DNA from: JANLYQ01 sp031365725
Lineage (GTDB): Bacteria > Actinomycetota > Actinomycetes > JACCUZ01
NCBI GenBank assembly: GCA_031365725.1
Contig: JANLYQ010000043.1
Span: 1 to 33,947 of the forward strand
Length of the DNA: 33,947 nucleotides
Direction: 5' to 3'
The notes below the pieces were generated by a model. That model did no database searches and was not told the origin of the DNA. It saw only the letters and a list, made by a program, of their open reading frames with translations. Each line of letters opens with the position of its first letter. Within the stretch, counting starts at the first letter, position 1. Positions 7,993-15,598 of this stretch are shown one piece after another. Made by a program: the position numbers and the translations under genes.

Positions 7993-9398
7993 GTGGCCAC
8001 CCGTCGGAAGACAGCCAGCTGCGTCGGCGGCCCGACCTCGGCGTCGTCGAAGCCGATGGGCAGGTGCCGCACGGTGTAGCCGTGCTCGGCGGCGACATCG
8101 CCGGCCCAGGCGCGGAACTCGTCCCGGGTCCACTCGAAGCGGTGGTCGGCGTGCCGCTTCGACCCGGCCTCAAGGCGTTCGTACCGCACGTTGTGCTCGA
8201 CGTTCGGTGTCGTCACGAGTACCGACGTCGGACGAGCACGGCCGAACACACTCGTGACGAGTGCCGGCAGCCGCGGCAGGTCCAGGTGCTCGATGACCTC
8301 CATCAGCACAAGGGCATCGAAGCCGGCCAGCCGGTCGTCGCGGTAGGTCGCCGAGGACTGGGCCAGCTCGAGCCGCGCGCGCTGCGAGTCCGGCATCCGA
8401 TCCAGCCGCAGCCGTTTGGTGGCAAGGCGCAGGGCGCGGTGCGACACATCCACCCCGAGCACCCGGGTGAGGGCCACGTCCCCTATCAGCTCGCGCAGCA
8501 ACGCACCCTCACCGCACCCGAGGTCCACGACAGTGCGCGCACCCTCGGCCGTCAGGGCATCGACCACCGCACGCGTTCGCAGCACCGCAAGCGGTGTACG
8601 CATCACTATGTCGCTGACCGTGTCGTCGACGACCGCGTTGTCGAGCTGGTCGGGATCGGCGTCGTCGACCTCGGCCAACCGGCCGACCGCCGACTGCACC
8701 AGGCTGCGCTGATGGGCGAGGTAGCGCCGGGTGATCAGCTCGCGCTCCGGATGACCGGCCAGCCAGGTACCCCCGGCCCGCAGCAGCTTGTCGACCTCGT
8801 CGTCGCTGACCCAGTAGTGCTTGGTGTCGTCGAGCACCGGGATCAGCACATAGAGGTGAGTCAGCGCGTCGGCCAGCACCACGTCTCCGGTCAACCGCAC
8901 CTGGCAGTACGGCGACATCCCCCACGCGGGCACCGTCTCGTCCAAGGGCACCGGCTCAGCCGAGACGGTCCAGCCCAGTGGCCCGAACAACTGCTGCACC
9001 AAGGCAGGACCCCCGCGGCTCGGCAGGGCCGGGATCACGACCTCCAGCGGCAGTGGCTGTCTCACCAGGTCCGGTCGCGCATCGCAGCGGCCGGTCATGG
9101 CCGTACGGAAGACCTTGCTCAGGGCTACCGCCAGCATCGACGTCGCGGCGTACGGCCGGTCGTTGACGTACTGCGCCAGGCTGAAGCCACTGTCGCGGCC
9201 GCCCTTGCCGCGGACGAGCGCGATCGGGTCCACCTCGAGCAGCAGCGCCACCGTCGCGCGTTCGGGCGAGGACTCCGGCCAGAACACGTGCGCCGTGCCC
9301 ACCGAGGTGTCCACGCTCTGCGCGCGGTCCGGGTGCTTGTGCAGCAGGTAGCCGAGGTCCGACGCCTGAGGCATCGTCGTCGAAAGCGTCAGCAGCAC
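7989..9398 (-). CDS. hen1: 3' terminal RNA ribose 2'-O-methyltransferase Hen1
   Basis: The 469-residue protein methylates the 2'-OH at the 3' end of cleaved RNA before sealing, so the same site cannot be cut again. The N-terminal half (MLLTLSTTMPQASDLGYLLHKHPDR...) is the bacterial Hen1 domain that activates the Pnkp ligase. The C-terminal half is a SAM-dependent methyltransferase with VDLGCGEG (291-298). The metal-binding EVIEH is at 367-371 and the conserved H-x-FEWTR at 419-425. It begins with GTG at 9398, as in relatives starting MLLT. It is the first gene of a GTGA-coupled operon with pnkp. The gene ends 151 bp inside the att repeat and so is not part of the mobile element. Confidence 0.96.
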   Translation of the reverse strand: MLLTLSTTMPQASDLGYLLHKHPDRAQSVDTSVGTAHVFWPESSPERATVALLLEVDPIALVRGKGGRDSGFSLAQYVNDRPYAATSMLAVALSKVFRTAMTGRCDARPDLVRQPLPLEVVIPALPSRGGPALVQQLFGPLGWTVSAEPVPLDETVPAWGMSPYCQVRLTGDVVLADALTHLYVLIPVLDDTKHYWVSDDEVDKLLRAGGTWLAGHPERELITRRYLAHQRSLVQSAVGRLAEVDDADPDQLDNAVVDDTVSDIVMRTPLAVLRTRAVVDALTAEGARTVVDLGCGEGALLRELIGDVALTRVLGVDVSHRALRLATKRLRLDRMPDSQRARLELAQSSATYRDDRLAGFDALVLMEVIEHLDLPRLPALVTSVFGRARPTSVLVTTPNVEHNVRYERLEAGSKRHADHRFEWTRDEFRAWAGDVAAEHGYTVRHLPIGFDDAEVGPPTQLAVFRRVAT

Positions 9399-9512
9399 AC
9401 GCCCGAGTCTGTCAGCCCGACGTCACCAGCGCCGTGGCGATTTCCCCCTGTGCCCGACGGCGGGAGACGACGATCGCCGGCGTTCGCCGGTTTCCGGGTT
9501 GCTCGACAGAAC

Positions 9513-9541
9513 AGGGCTCTCACCGCGGAGGTGAGAGCCCT
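9513..9541 (-). terminator. Hairpin terminator downstream of the tRNA-Ala remnant
   Basis: AGGGCTCTCAC and GTGAGAGCCCT form a perfect 11-bp stem with a 7-nt loop. On the minus strand it follows the tRNA 3' remnant by 7 bp and is trailed by a short T-rich stretch (GTTCTGT). It is best read as the original terminator of tRNA-Ala, now separated from the intact tRNA by the inserted element. The region 9399-9512 between it and hen1 shows no clear gene; it should hold the hen1 promoter, but I see no convincing -10/-35 pair. Confidence 0.7.
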
Positions 9542-9548
9542 GATCAGA

Positions 9549-9596
9549 CGGGGTGGAGCTGAGGGGACTCGAACCCCTGACCCCCACACTGCCAGT
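9549..9596. repeat. attL: Left attachment site: 48-bp copy of the tRNA-Ala 3' part
   Basis: This stretch is identical to 20290-20337, including the T-arm, acceptor 3' strand and anticodon-loop bases up to A31. Beyond position 9596 the sequence departs from the tRNA (CCGGTCTTGG instead of the 5' half), so it is a non-functional fragment left by integration. The crossover lies somewhere in the shared 48 bp. Confidence 0.93.
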
Positions 9597-9983
9597 CCGG
9601 TCTTGGGGTGTCCGCAGACGTACCTACACGTCGTCGTCGCAGGTCAGCGCGAGGTCGCGGACGAAATGGACCCCCGCGAACTGCCCCGGATGAATGGCAG
9701 TGGCCACCAAAATGGCACCGCGCGGGACCGGAACTGCCGAGTCGCACCCGACTCCTGGTCCGCTAACTCGATCTTGATCGGTCGTCCTGGTCCGCCTGAG
9801 ACCATTCGCGCACAGAGCGCGTGCATTCGCGTCCGACCTCAACCGCTGGCGGCCACCCTGGATCCAGGCGGCGGTTGTCAGTTTGGCTGTCATCCGTGGT
9901 AGCTGCGGGCCTCCCGGGATCGCCGCAGAATGGGCTGAGGCGTCACTCATGCGGTATCGAGCGGGAACCGGCAGTATTCACTA
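9597..9983. other. Left end of the element, no convincing gene
   Basis: This 387-bp stretch holds short overlapping ORFs on both strands with no recognisable protein. It contains one copy of the 21-bp repeat shared with the right end and, at its border, the palindrome TTCACTAGTGAA. It is most likely the attachment region with integrase or excisionase binding sites. Confidence 0.5.
9699..9719. repeat. 21-bp direct repeat, left copy (candidate integrase arm site)
   Basis: AGTGGCCACC followed by AAAATGGCACC occurs here and, identically and in the same orientation, at 20223-20243. The two copies sit 103 bp and 47 bp inside the left and right att repeats. A shared repeat at both ends of a tyrosine-recombinase element fits arm-type binding sites. 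No binding data can be inferred from sequence. Confidence 0.55.
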
Positions 9984-9988
9984 GTGAA
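9977..9988. promoter_or_regulatory. 12-bp palindrome over the start codon of the next gene
   Basis: TTCACTAGTGAA is a perfect palindrome, and the GTG start of the following small gene lies in it (9984). It could be an operator for a dimeric repressor. It could equally be chance. Confidence 0.25.
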
Positions 9989-10286
9989 CGTTGAACCCGT
10001 AGATCCACGAGACCAGACCGAAGAAGTCGACGCACCTGAATACCGTGTCTACTTCTGGCATGGCTTCGATTCCGACGAGTACGCCATCACCGGGGCTGAC
10101 GTACCCGAAGTCCTGGCGTGGGCTGATCTCAGCGCCGCAGGACGTACCTACTCTCTCTGGGCCTGCATCCCGGCCGGTGACGAGGTCGGCGTCAATCTCG
10201 TCCGTCTGGCGGGCTGGGACCCACCAGCGGGTGATGTCGGCCGCCCTGACCACGCCGTCACCGTCCCGGTGAGCGGCAAGGCATAA
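9984..10286 (+). CDS. Small hypothetical protein of the mobile element
   Basis: The 100-residue acidic protein begins at a GTG and reads MNVEPVDPRDQTEEVDAPEY, then VYFWHGFDSDEYAITGADVPEVLAWAD and GVNLVRLAGWDP. Its composition and codon use are those of a real gene. Similar short proteins occur, to my recollection, in other actinobacterial mobile elements, but I know no function. No signal peptide or membrane segment is visible. The last two codons, GCA TAA, lie within the 8-bp target site duplicated by the adjacent ISL3 element, so the IS landed exactly at its 3' end and left the protein intact. Confidence 0.65.
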   Translation: MNVEPVDPRDQTEEVDAPEYRVYFWHGFDSDEYAITGADVPEVLAWADLSAAGRTYSLWACIPAGDEVGVNLVRLAGWDPPAGDVGRPDHAVTVPVSGKA

Positions 10287-10288
10287 GC
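10281..10288. repeat. Target site duplication of the ISL3 element, left copy
   Basis: GCATAAGC directly precedes the left inverted repeat and recurs exactly at 11772-11779. Eight base pairs is the usual duplication for the ISL3 family. Confidence 0.93.
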
Positions 10289-10310
10289 GGCTCTTCTTAC
10301 TTGAGGTGGG
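10289..10310 (+). repeat. ISL3 element inverted repeat, left
   Basis: It begins GGCTCTTCTTACTTGAGG and pairs with the right end with two mismatches in 22 bases. Confidence 0.9.
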
Positions 10311-11655
10311 GGTGTCTGAGCCCACCGCCGATGAGCAGCATGCGTAGTCGGTAGTTGTCGCGGTTGCGGAAGCCGCGGGCGACGCGGCGGTGGAGCTCGA
10401 TGAGGCCGTTGAAGGCTTCGGTGCCGCCGTTGCTTGCGCGGCGGGTGTCGAAGTAGGCCAGGAACGCCTCGCGCCATCGCTTGAGGGTCTTGCCGAGCCG
10501 CTTGATCTCCGGGATCGGGCAGGTCGGGAACGAGGCCAGGACCTTCTCGGCGATCTTCCTGCCCTCGCTGAGCTTGTCGGCCTGGTAGGCCGCGCGGAGC
10601 TGCTGGGCGCACTGCCAAGCGACCTGTACTTCCTCGTGCCGCCCGTCGGCGTCGAAGGCCTTTGCGAGTCGGGCCTTCTGCTTGTCGGTGAGCCGCTCGG
10701 CGCCGCAGCGCAGCGTGTTCTGGATCCCGTAGAGCGGGTCGCCCTTGTGGCCGCGATGGCCGAGGGTCTCCTGCTGGACGCGGCGCCGGACCTCATCGAG
10801 GGCAGCGGTGCCGAGCTTCACGACATGAAAGACATCCAACACGGCGATCGCGTCCTCGAGCTCGTCGTCGAGGGCGTTCTTGTAACCCTGGAACGGATCG
10901 AGGGTCGCGACCTTGATGCCGGCGCGGAAGGTCTCGTTGCGTTCCTTGAGCCATTGCGCGTAGGCCGCGCCGGAGCGGCCGGGGACCAGGTCCAGGAGCC
11001 GAGCGCGTGTTCTTCCTTTGCTGTCACGGGAAAGATCGACCATCCCGGTCAACTCCTTCGGCCCGCGACCGCCGTCGGCGATGGGCTTGGTCGACACGTG
11101 ATGCCACACGTGCTCATCGACGCCGAGGGCCGTGACACCGCCGAAGCGGGACTCATCCGCGGCCATCTGCTCAAGCAGCGGTTCGATGGCCCGCCACACC
11201 GTTCGCCACGTCGTCCCGAGCTGCCGCGCCAACCCGAGCACCGACGCGTGCTCGCGGCGCAGCTGCCCGATCGCCCACCAACACGCACGGGTCGTCAGCA
11301 GCGCGCGGGGCCGGGCCACATCGTCGCGCTGCTCGGTCACCAGCCCGCCCGAACAGTCGGGTTCGGTGCACCGCCAGGTCCGCTTGCGCCAGGTGAGCTC
11401 GACCGGCCGGCCGAAGCACGGCGTGTCGATCAGCCGTACCACGCGGCGGCCGTGACTGCGCATCACGACGCCGCAGACCCGGCAACCCTCGACCCGCGCG
11501 GGCGACTCGACCTGCACTCGCAAATACGCCCCGCGTCTGCCAGTCACCTCCTGCACCGCCGTCACGTGCAGCCCGTCGAGACCGACGAGAAGATCACAGC
11601 CAGAGCAGTAACAACTGGCAGAACACGCGCGCGAGCACGCCGTACCCTCGGACAC
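10297..11655 (-). CDS. ISL3-family transposase
   Basis: The 452-residue DDE transposase catalyses cut-and-paste movement of the surrounding IS. The N-terminus has a zinc-finger-like cysteine set (CRVCG and CTEPDC) typical of ISL3 proteins, followed by a helix-turn-helix region around VLGLARQLGTTWRTVWRAI. The catalytic domain shows ALGVDEHVW, ATLDPFQGYKNAL and VLDVFHVVKL. Near the C-terminus SNGGTEAFNGLIELHRRVARGF carries the family's Glu region. It starts at GTG; the first 25 or so residues are Cys/Ser-rich and the true start could be slightly further in. The reading frame is uninterrupted. Confidence 0.93.
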   Translation of the reverse strand: MSEGTACSRACSASCYCSGCDLLVGLDGLHVTAVQEVTGRRGAYLRVQVESPARVEGCRVCGVVMRSHGRRVVRLIDTPCFGRPVELTWRKRTWRCTEPDCSGGLVTEQRDDVARPRALLTTRACWWAIGQLRREHASVLGLARQLGTTWRTVWRAIEPLLEQMAADESRFGGVTALGVDEHVWHHVSTKPIADGGRGPKELTGMVDLSRDSKGRTRARLLDLVPGRSGAAYAQWLKERNETFRAGIKVATLDPFQGYKNALDDELEDAIAVLDVFHVVKLGTAALDEVRRRVQQETLGHRGHKGDPLYGIQNTLRCGAERLTDKQKARLAKAFDADGRHEEVQVAWQCAQQLRAAYQADKLSEGRKIAEKVLASFPTCPIPEIKRLGKTLKRWREAFLAYFDTRRASNGGTEAFNGLIELHRRVARGFRNRDNYRLRMLLIGGGLRHPHLK

Positions 11656-11749
11656 CGTCGAGGCCTTCCGATCGATCAGCTTGGTCGCTATCGATCTTTG
11701 GGAGGACTCGACCCATCACCCCGCAACTCAGCCCCGCGAGTCGCTCACA

Positions 11750-11771
11750 CCCACCTCAGGTACGAAGAGCC
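11750..11771 (-). repeat. ISL3 element inverted repeat, right
   Basis: Read on the minus strand it begins GGCTCTTCGTACCTGAGG. It is directly followed by the second GCATAAGC. Confidence 0.9.
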
Positions 11772-11779
11772 GCATAAGC
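11772..11779. repeat. Target site duplication of the ISL3 element, right copy
   Basis: GCATAAGC is the exact second copy of 10281-10288. Confidence 0.93.
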
Positions 11780-11941
11780 GCGGTTCCCGCGCGCCCGTCC
11801 TGCGGCTGAGTCGGTGGCACAGGGTTCAGCGCCTCTGATGACTGTCTGCGCAGTATGCGCTGGACGGCCAGACTCGTTTCAGGTTCCTATGCCATGGCGG
11901 CGCTTGCCAGCCAAACTCCCGGGAACACCACTTGCGCAGGT

Positions 11942-12576
11942 TCACTTCCCAGACGGCCCAGCCGTCATTGACCTCGTTGTGGCGGCCGGCATGTTCACTC
12001 GCGAGGAGCCCGTTTCCTTGCAGAGGGTGCCTTGACCTGGTGACGACGGCGCCTCGTGTCTCGTCGAGGACTCAGACGATGCACAAGGATTGGCGTCCGT
12101 AGTGCTGTATCGGCCGGAGGACGCGGCTGACAGCACAGCAACGCTCGCGGAGAGCACGACCGGCGACTGCATTCCGCTAAACTCCCATCCCGCAACCCCG
12201 GGCCAGCCCCTCTTGCGGTGGTGAGCGCCGTACAAAATTGCAAGCGCTGCTGCGGCCAGCGCAGAACTCGCCACGCCTACCCGCCAGCCGCGAGAGGCGG
12301 CGACCGCTATCCCCGTCGCGAGAACAGCCCACCCCACGGCGGGCACGGCACCGACGGACTCTTGGAGAGCGAACGACCTGCCAAACGTCACCAGGAAGCC
12401 GACGATCAGCGCGAACACGAGGATCGTCTAGGACGGAAACCGAGTGCGGGCTCAATCGATGTTCGGACTCTTGCCGGAGGCGGCGGGAGGCGGTTGTCAA
12501 CCGTCCAAGTCCACCCCGCGAGAAGCGCCGCGACGGTTGCCCCAACCACGGCGTGCCACCACAGCCTCGTATCCAT
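11942..12576 (-). pseudogene. Frameshifted small membrane protein
   Basis: Two overlapping frames together give one coherent four-helix membrane protein. The first (ATG at 12576, stop at 12406) reads MDTRLWWHAVVGATVAALLAGW... up to IEPALGFRP. The second runs from about 12427 and gives ILVFALIVGFLVTFGRS, AVPAVGWAVLATGIAVAAS and VASSALAAAALAILYG, then HHRKRG. One missing base near 12428-12432 would join them, for example CCT-AAG-ACG. The second frame stays open to 11942, but after about residue 80 its composition no longer looks like protein, so the real 3' end may be nearer 12170. An alternative is two small genes with a 13-bp overlap. No family is recognised. Confidence 0.4.
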
Positions 12577-12847
12577 GTAGCTGACGCGTACCAGTGCAGC
12601 GCACTGGAGTCGCGACCAGCGTCATCGGACCCAGGGCGACGGCGGCGAGCACAAGTCCGACCAAGGGACGAACAGGATGCCGGTTCCGTGCGGTGGTGTC
12701 ATCGATCGATCGCGGCTTCGTCCCGGATCAGAGCTGGCACCACAGAACGCCTTGTTTGCCCGCCCGTCATGATCGGCACTTCCCGAGAAAACGCAAGAAT
12801 GACTCAACGACCGATGAGTGGCCCGAATCGCCTGAGCGGGGCGAGAG
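12577..12847. other. No recognisable gene
   Basis: Short ORFs occur on both strands, but none has a convincing start, codon use or motif. GC content falls below that of the flanking chromosome from here to about 13.9 kb. Confidence 0.4.
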
Positions 12848-13090
12848 TCATGTGTCGCTGACAAGCACTGTTATGGGACAATCGAACGTCGCCGCCCAAA
12901 AGAAAACTTCCTTCTTGCTTGCTTGGATTGAGCTATGACCTTGCGCCGTCTCATGGACGCCGATCCACTCGCCGTGAGCACTACTTGTGATAAGAACCCG
13001 CGGCAGCAGCCTTTGACGTACTTCTGGGTCAACTTCTAGCGAGGCCGAGGGATTCGAATCAGTCGGATAATCCTGATAGGGAGACGTCAC
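12848..13090 (-). CDS. Possible small protein coupled to the secreted-protein gene
   Basis: This 80-residue ORF starts at a GTG that overlaps the stop of the upstream secreted-protein frame (GTGA). It encodes MTSPYQDYPTDSNPSASLEV, then VRQRLLPRVLITSSAHGEWI and ends ATFDCPITVLVSDT. Codon use is not GC-rich at third positions, like the secreted-protein gene and unlike the core genes. The overlap suggests coupling, but I recognise no family, and it may be spurious. Confidence 0.28.
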   Translation of the reverse strand: MTSPYQDYPTDSNPSASLEVDPEVRQRLLPRVLITSSAHGEWIGVHETAQGHSSIQASKKEVFFWAATFDCPITVLVSDT

Positions 13091-13907
13091 GGATTGTAGC
13101 CACCTCCATACGGCGAGGATGGAAGTCCCGTCACGGCGTGGAAGCGGTATATCCCATCACCGTTCTGACAGTGCACGATGCTCTTGACATATGAGTACCA
13201 GTAGCCGGAGTAGCTTCCGTACTCCCAGGAGAACTGGTGAACGACAATATGACAGGTCCGCGATGTATCGTAAGACTTATATCCGTTTGGATCCCAGTAT
13301 CTCGGTGTACCGCCAGCGACCGCTCCAGCTAGGTAAAGGCCCATCTTGCCGGAAATCTGCGTACCCGGCGTTCCATTCGTGCCGTAAAGCAGATCCCCTG
13401 TGAATACTACATTCTTGGTTGTGACAGAGTTGATATACTGCACAGGCTTGCTGATGTTTTGAGCACCAGTCAATGACCAGTCGACCGAATGAGTCTCTCG
13501 CCCGAGAACCGTAGAGCCGTATCCCCAAGTTCCGCTATTGGCACTGTAATCAGCCTGAAAGTCGTTGTAGCGCGTATAGCAACCACCTGTGTTGCAGAAG
13601 CCCGTGCTAGCTGCAATGGCGGCCCCGTTGGGAGAGCGTCGATCGATTGTTCCGGGCAGAACCACTGGCCCACCCGCGCAGCTAGAACCTGGTTGCACTG
13701 ATCGGCTCCGATTCCGCCAGCGGCCACCGACTTTCCCGCTGGCGATGTGCCAGTGGCCAGATAGTCGCTATACCGGCCGACATCGAGGGCGCCGGACTGC
13801 GCACTGATCTTGGTCGCGTCGTGAGTGTCGCTGCTCGCCGGTACGGCAGAAGCGCCAAGCACGCTCAGAATGGTGCCTGTCAAAGCTAGACAGAGTCGTA
13901 CACGCAT
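13087..13907 (-). pseudogene. Secreted protein with a single-base frameshift
   Basis: The ATG at 13907 follows a GGGAGCAAGG ribosome binding site. It opens a signal peptide (MRVRLCLALTGTILSVLGASA, cleavage probably after AVPA). The first frame continues through ADQCNQVLAARVGQWFCPEQSIDALP and then degenerates. The second frame continues naturally with NGAAIAASTGFCNTGGCYTRYNDF and reaches a stop at 13087. Adding one C to the CCC run at 13630-13632 would restore one ORF of about 273 residues. The mature part is rich in Tyr, Gly, Ser and Asn, with six or so Cys residues that could form disulfides. GC is near 52-55 percent, well below the flanks, suggesting transfer. No family is recognised. Confidence 0.6.
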
Positions 13908-14308
13908 GGCCTTGCTCCCGTCTGTGCGCTCCCGTGATCGTGCTCGCCATCTCGATCTTGCGCAATAGTCGATCTAAGACGTTCGCGAGTCGGCGGCTGT
14001 GCGGCCTGAGCCGACCACTTCGCGGAGTCACTGGAAACCCTCGGTAGCACGGCCAGGGCCGGCGACCTGCTTCCGAGTCAGCCCAAGCGCGAGGAGCGCA
14101 TCGCATGGTCCTGCTGCCGAACTTCTGCTGACACGATCGTGCTGGTGTGCGGGCCGCGGTTGGGTACGCGAACGCATCTCCCTCGCGCTGACGGACTGCC
14201 GGATCTCAGTTTCGCGTAGCGCAGCGGCCCTCGGCAGGCATGAGCGGTGTGAGCGCCGTATGACTGAGCCCCGCAGGGTGGTGGGCTTTGGAGGGGGTCC
14301 TCGGTGCC
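13908..14308. other. No recognisable gene
   Basis: This 401-bp stretch should contain the promoter of the secreted-protein gene. ORFs on both strands are Arg/Ser-rich and look like noise. No repeats or RNA genes stand out. Confidence 0.4.
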
Positions 14309-14767
14309 CTACTCGCCGCTGTCGATAGCAGCGTGGTCGCCAGTATCCACGGTCGTGTCGAGCAGGGTCATGGACTCTTCTGAGATATCGCGGCGGTCGC
14401 CGGCGATCCATTCGTCGTGCATGTCGATCAGGACCCCACCGACCAGCCGGATCACGGCGGCTGCGTTGAGGAAGATGCCCACGACGCGGCGGCTGCGCTT
14501 GATCTCCTTGTGACTCGCTCGAGGGGGTTGGTCGACCAGATCCTGCGCCAGTGGGCCTTGGGGAAGCCGGTGAACGCGAGCACTTCGGCCTTCGCCTCGT
14601 CTATGAGCGGCCCGACCTTGGGGAACGACCTGGCGAGCTGGTCACGGACCTCGTCCCAGGCCTTGCTGACGGCCTCGGGGTCGGGCTGGGCGAAGACGGT
14701 GCGGAACACCGCGGCGACCATGTCGGCGTGGCTCTTGGGACGTGCGCCAACAGGTTGTGGCGAGGTA
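14309..14767 (-). pseudogene. IS256-family transposase, C-terminal remnant with two frameshifts
   Basis: The remnant reads HNLLAHV, then SHADMVAAVFRTVFAQPDPE and SFPKVGPLIDEAKAEVLAF, WRRIWSTNPLERV, and finally RVVGIFLNAAAVIRLVG to IDSGE and a stop at 14309. These are the C-terminal blocks of IS256-type (mutator) transposases. Two single-base deletions break the frame: one near 14738 (CCCAAGAGC for expected CCCCAAGAGC) and one near 14511 (GTCACAAGG for expected GTCAACAAGG). The N-terminal two thirds are missing; the remnant is cut at about 14767 by an IS30 fragment of opposite orientation. Confidence 0.85.
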
Positions 14768-14770
14768 GGG

Positions 14771-14899
14771 GCCCGGCGGCCCAAAGTGAGCAAGCTGGCC
14801 GCGCGGCCGGCGCTGCGCGGGGAGGTCCAGGCCGGGTTGACTCAGCACTGGAGCCCGCAGCAGATCGCCCGCCGGCTGGTCGCGGACTACCCCGCATGC
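14771..14899 (+). pseudogene. IS30-family transposase fragment
   Basis: About 43 codons read RRPKVSKLAARPALRGEVQ and AGLTQHWSPQQIARRLVADYP. This is the conserved block of IS30-type transposases just before their catalytic domain. Homology starts abruptly next to the IS256 remnant and fades at about 14900. No start, catalytic residues or ends remain. Confidence 0.7.
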
Positions 14900-15208
14900 C
14901 GGCTGCCGGAACGCCAGCCAGTGATCGATCTTTCACTTCGGTCGAGACACAGACCCTCATTCTGACGACCCCCGATGGGCCCCCGCTGGTATCGAGATAC
15001 AACGGTGTGTGTGACTGGTTGCTGTTGCTCGTGCGGAAGTGGTGCGGATGGCTCGTGCGACCGTCAGCAGGTAGCCCGGGTCGGGAGTCTGGGACGAGGC
15101 GCATGGGCGGCCACGATCGACGTTTGGGTCAGAGTGCGTGACGAGGTGAGGCGGGTAGCCACGGGTCAGGGCGCCGACCGCCGTCCGATGTCGAGACTCG
15201 GCAAGAGC
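14900..15208. other. No recognisable gene
   Basis: Open frames exist on both strands but carry no motif. The stretch links IS debris to the lipoprotein gene and is probably degenerate mobile DNA. Confidence 0.4.
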
Positions 15209-15598
15209 TCAGCAGGCTACGGTCACCTGCAGGTGGTAGCGCTTGCCGTCACGCCCGATCATGGTGACCACGGAGTCACCCTTGTGCGTGGCGCCGAAGC
15301 TGGTCGCGTACACCCCTGTGGGCTGCAACGACGCGCCGTGCCGGTAGAGCACGCGGGGGTTGTCGGCCCGTGCGACAACGCGTTCGCTCACGCCGGGGAG
15401 AAACACGGCGAAGTTCTTGTATCGCTGCGTCGAGTACGACTGATCCCGCATCGAGACGAATGGCGCAGGCCCTTCACGCTCCATTGGATTGATCGACGGA
15501 CAGCCATCCGCCCTCGTGGAGTTGCTCGGGCACCCGGTCAATAGCACCACCAGACTCGACGCGAAGGCCGCACTGACCAACCAGAACCTCATGGTCAT
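15209..15598 (-). CDS. Small putative lipoprotein
   Basis: The 129-residue protein has a lipoprotein signal: MTMRFWLVSAAFASSLVVLLTGC with lipobox LLTG-C at about residue 23. The mature part would be lipid-anchored outside the membrane. It reads PSNSTRADGCPSINP, then YKNFAVFLPGVSERVVARADNP and ends RYHLQVTVAC. The start could also be the second Met (two codons in). I recognise no family. It is transcribed away from the relaxase operon. Confidence 0.65.
   Translation of the reverse strand: MTMRFWLVSAAFASSLVVLLTGCPSNSTRADGCPSINPMEREGPAPFVSMRDQSYSTQRYKNFAVFLPGVSERVVARADNPRVLYRHGASLQPTGVYATSFGATHKGDSVVTMIGRDGKRYHLQVTVAC

Larger units (their letters stand above)
10289..11771 (-). mobile_element. 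Complete ISL3-family insertion sequence, 1483 bp
   Basis: The element runs between terminal inverted repeats that both begin GGCTCTTC. The ends match at 20 of 22 positions (10289-10310 against 11750-11771 reversed). It is bounded by the exact 8-bp duplication GCATAAGC and carries one intact transposase. Intact ends, an exact duplication and an open transposase suggest a recent insertion. Confidence 0.93.

Noticed and set aside
7993..8133. N-terminal extension of pnkp (47 residues)
   Set aside because: It lies within hen1, is Arg-rich and not Pnkp-like; the GTGA-overlapping GTG gives the normal family N-terminus.
5443..9398. hen1-pnkp as cargo of the integrative element
   Set aside because: Both genes lie outside the 48-bp att repeats and match the flanking chromosome in composition and strand.
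9624..9950. 108-codon minus-strand ORF at the left end of the element
   Set aside because: No motif, no clear ribosome binding site, and it covers the putative integrase binding repeat.
11814..12035. 73-codon plus-strand ORF after the ISL3 element
   Set aside because: Overlaps the 3' part of the membrane-protein frame, no recognisable motif; part looks protein-like but the evidence is too weak.
12622..12864. 80-codon minus-strand ORF
   Set aside because: Ser/Arg-rich, no ribosome binding site or motif; looks like noise.
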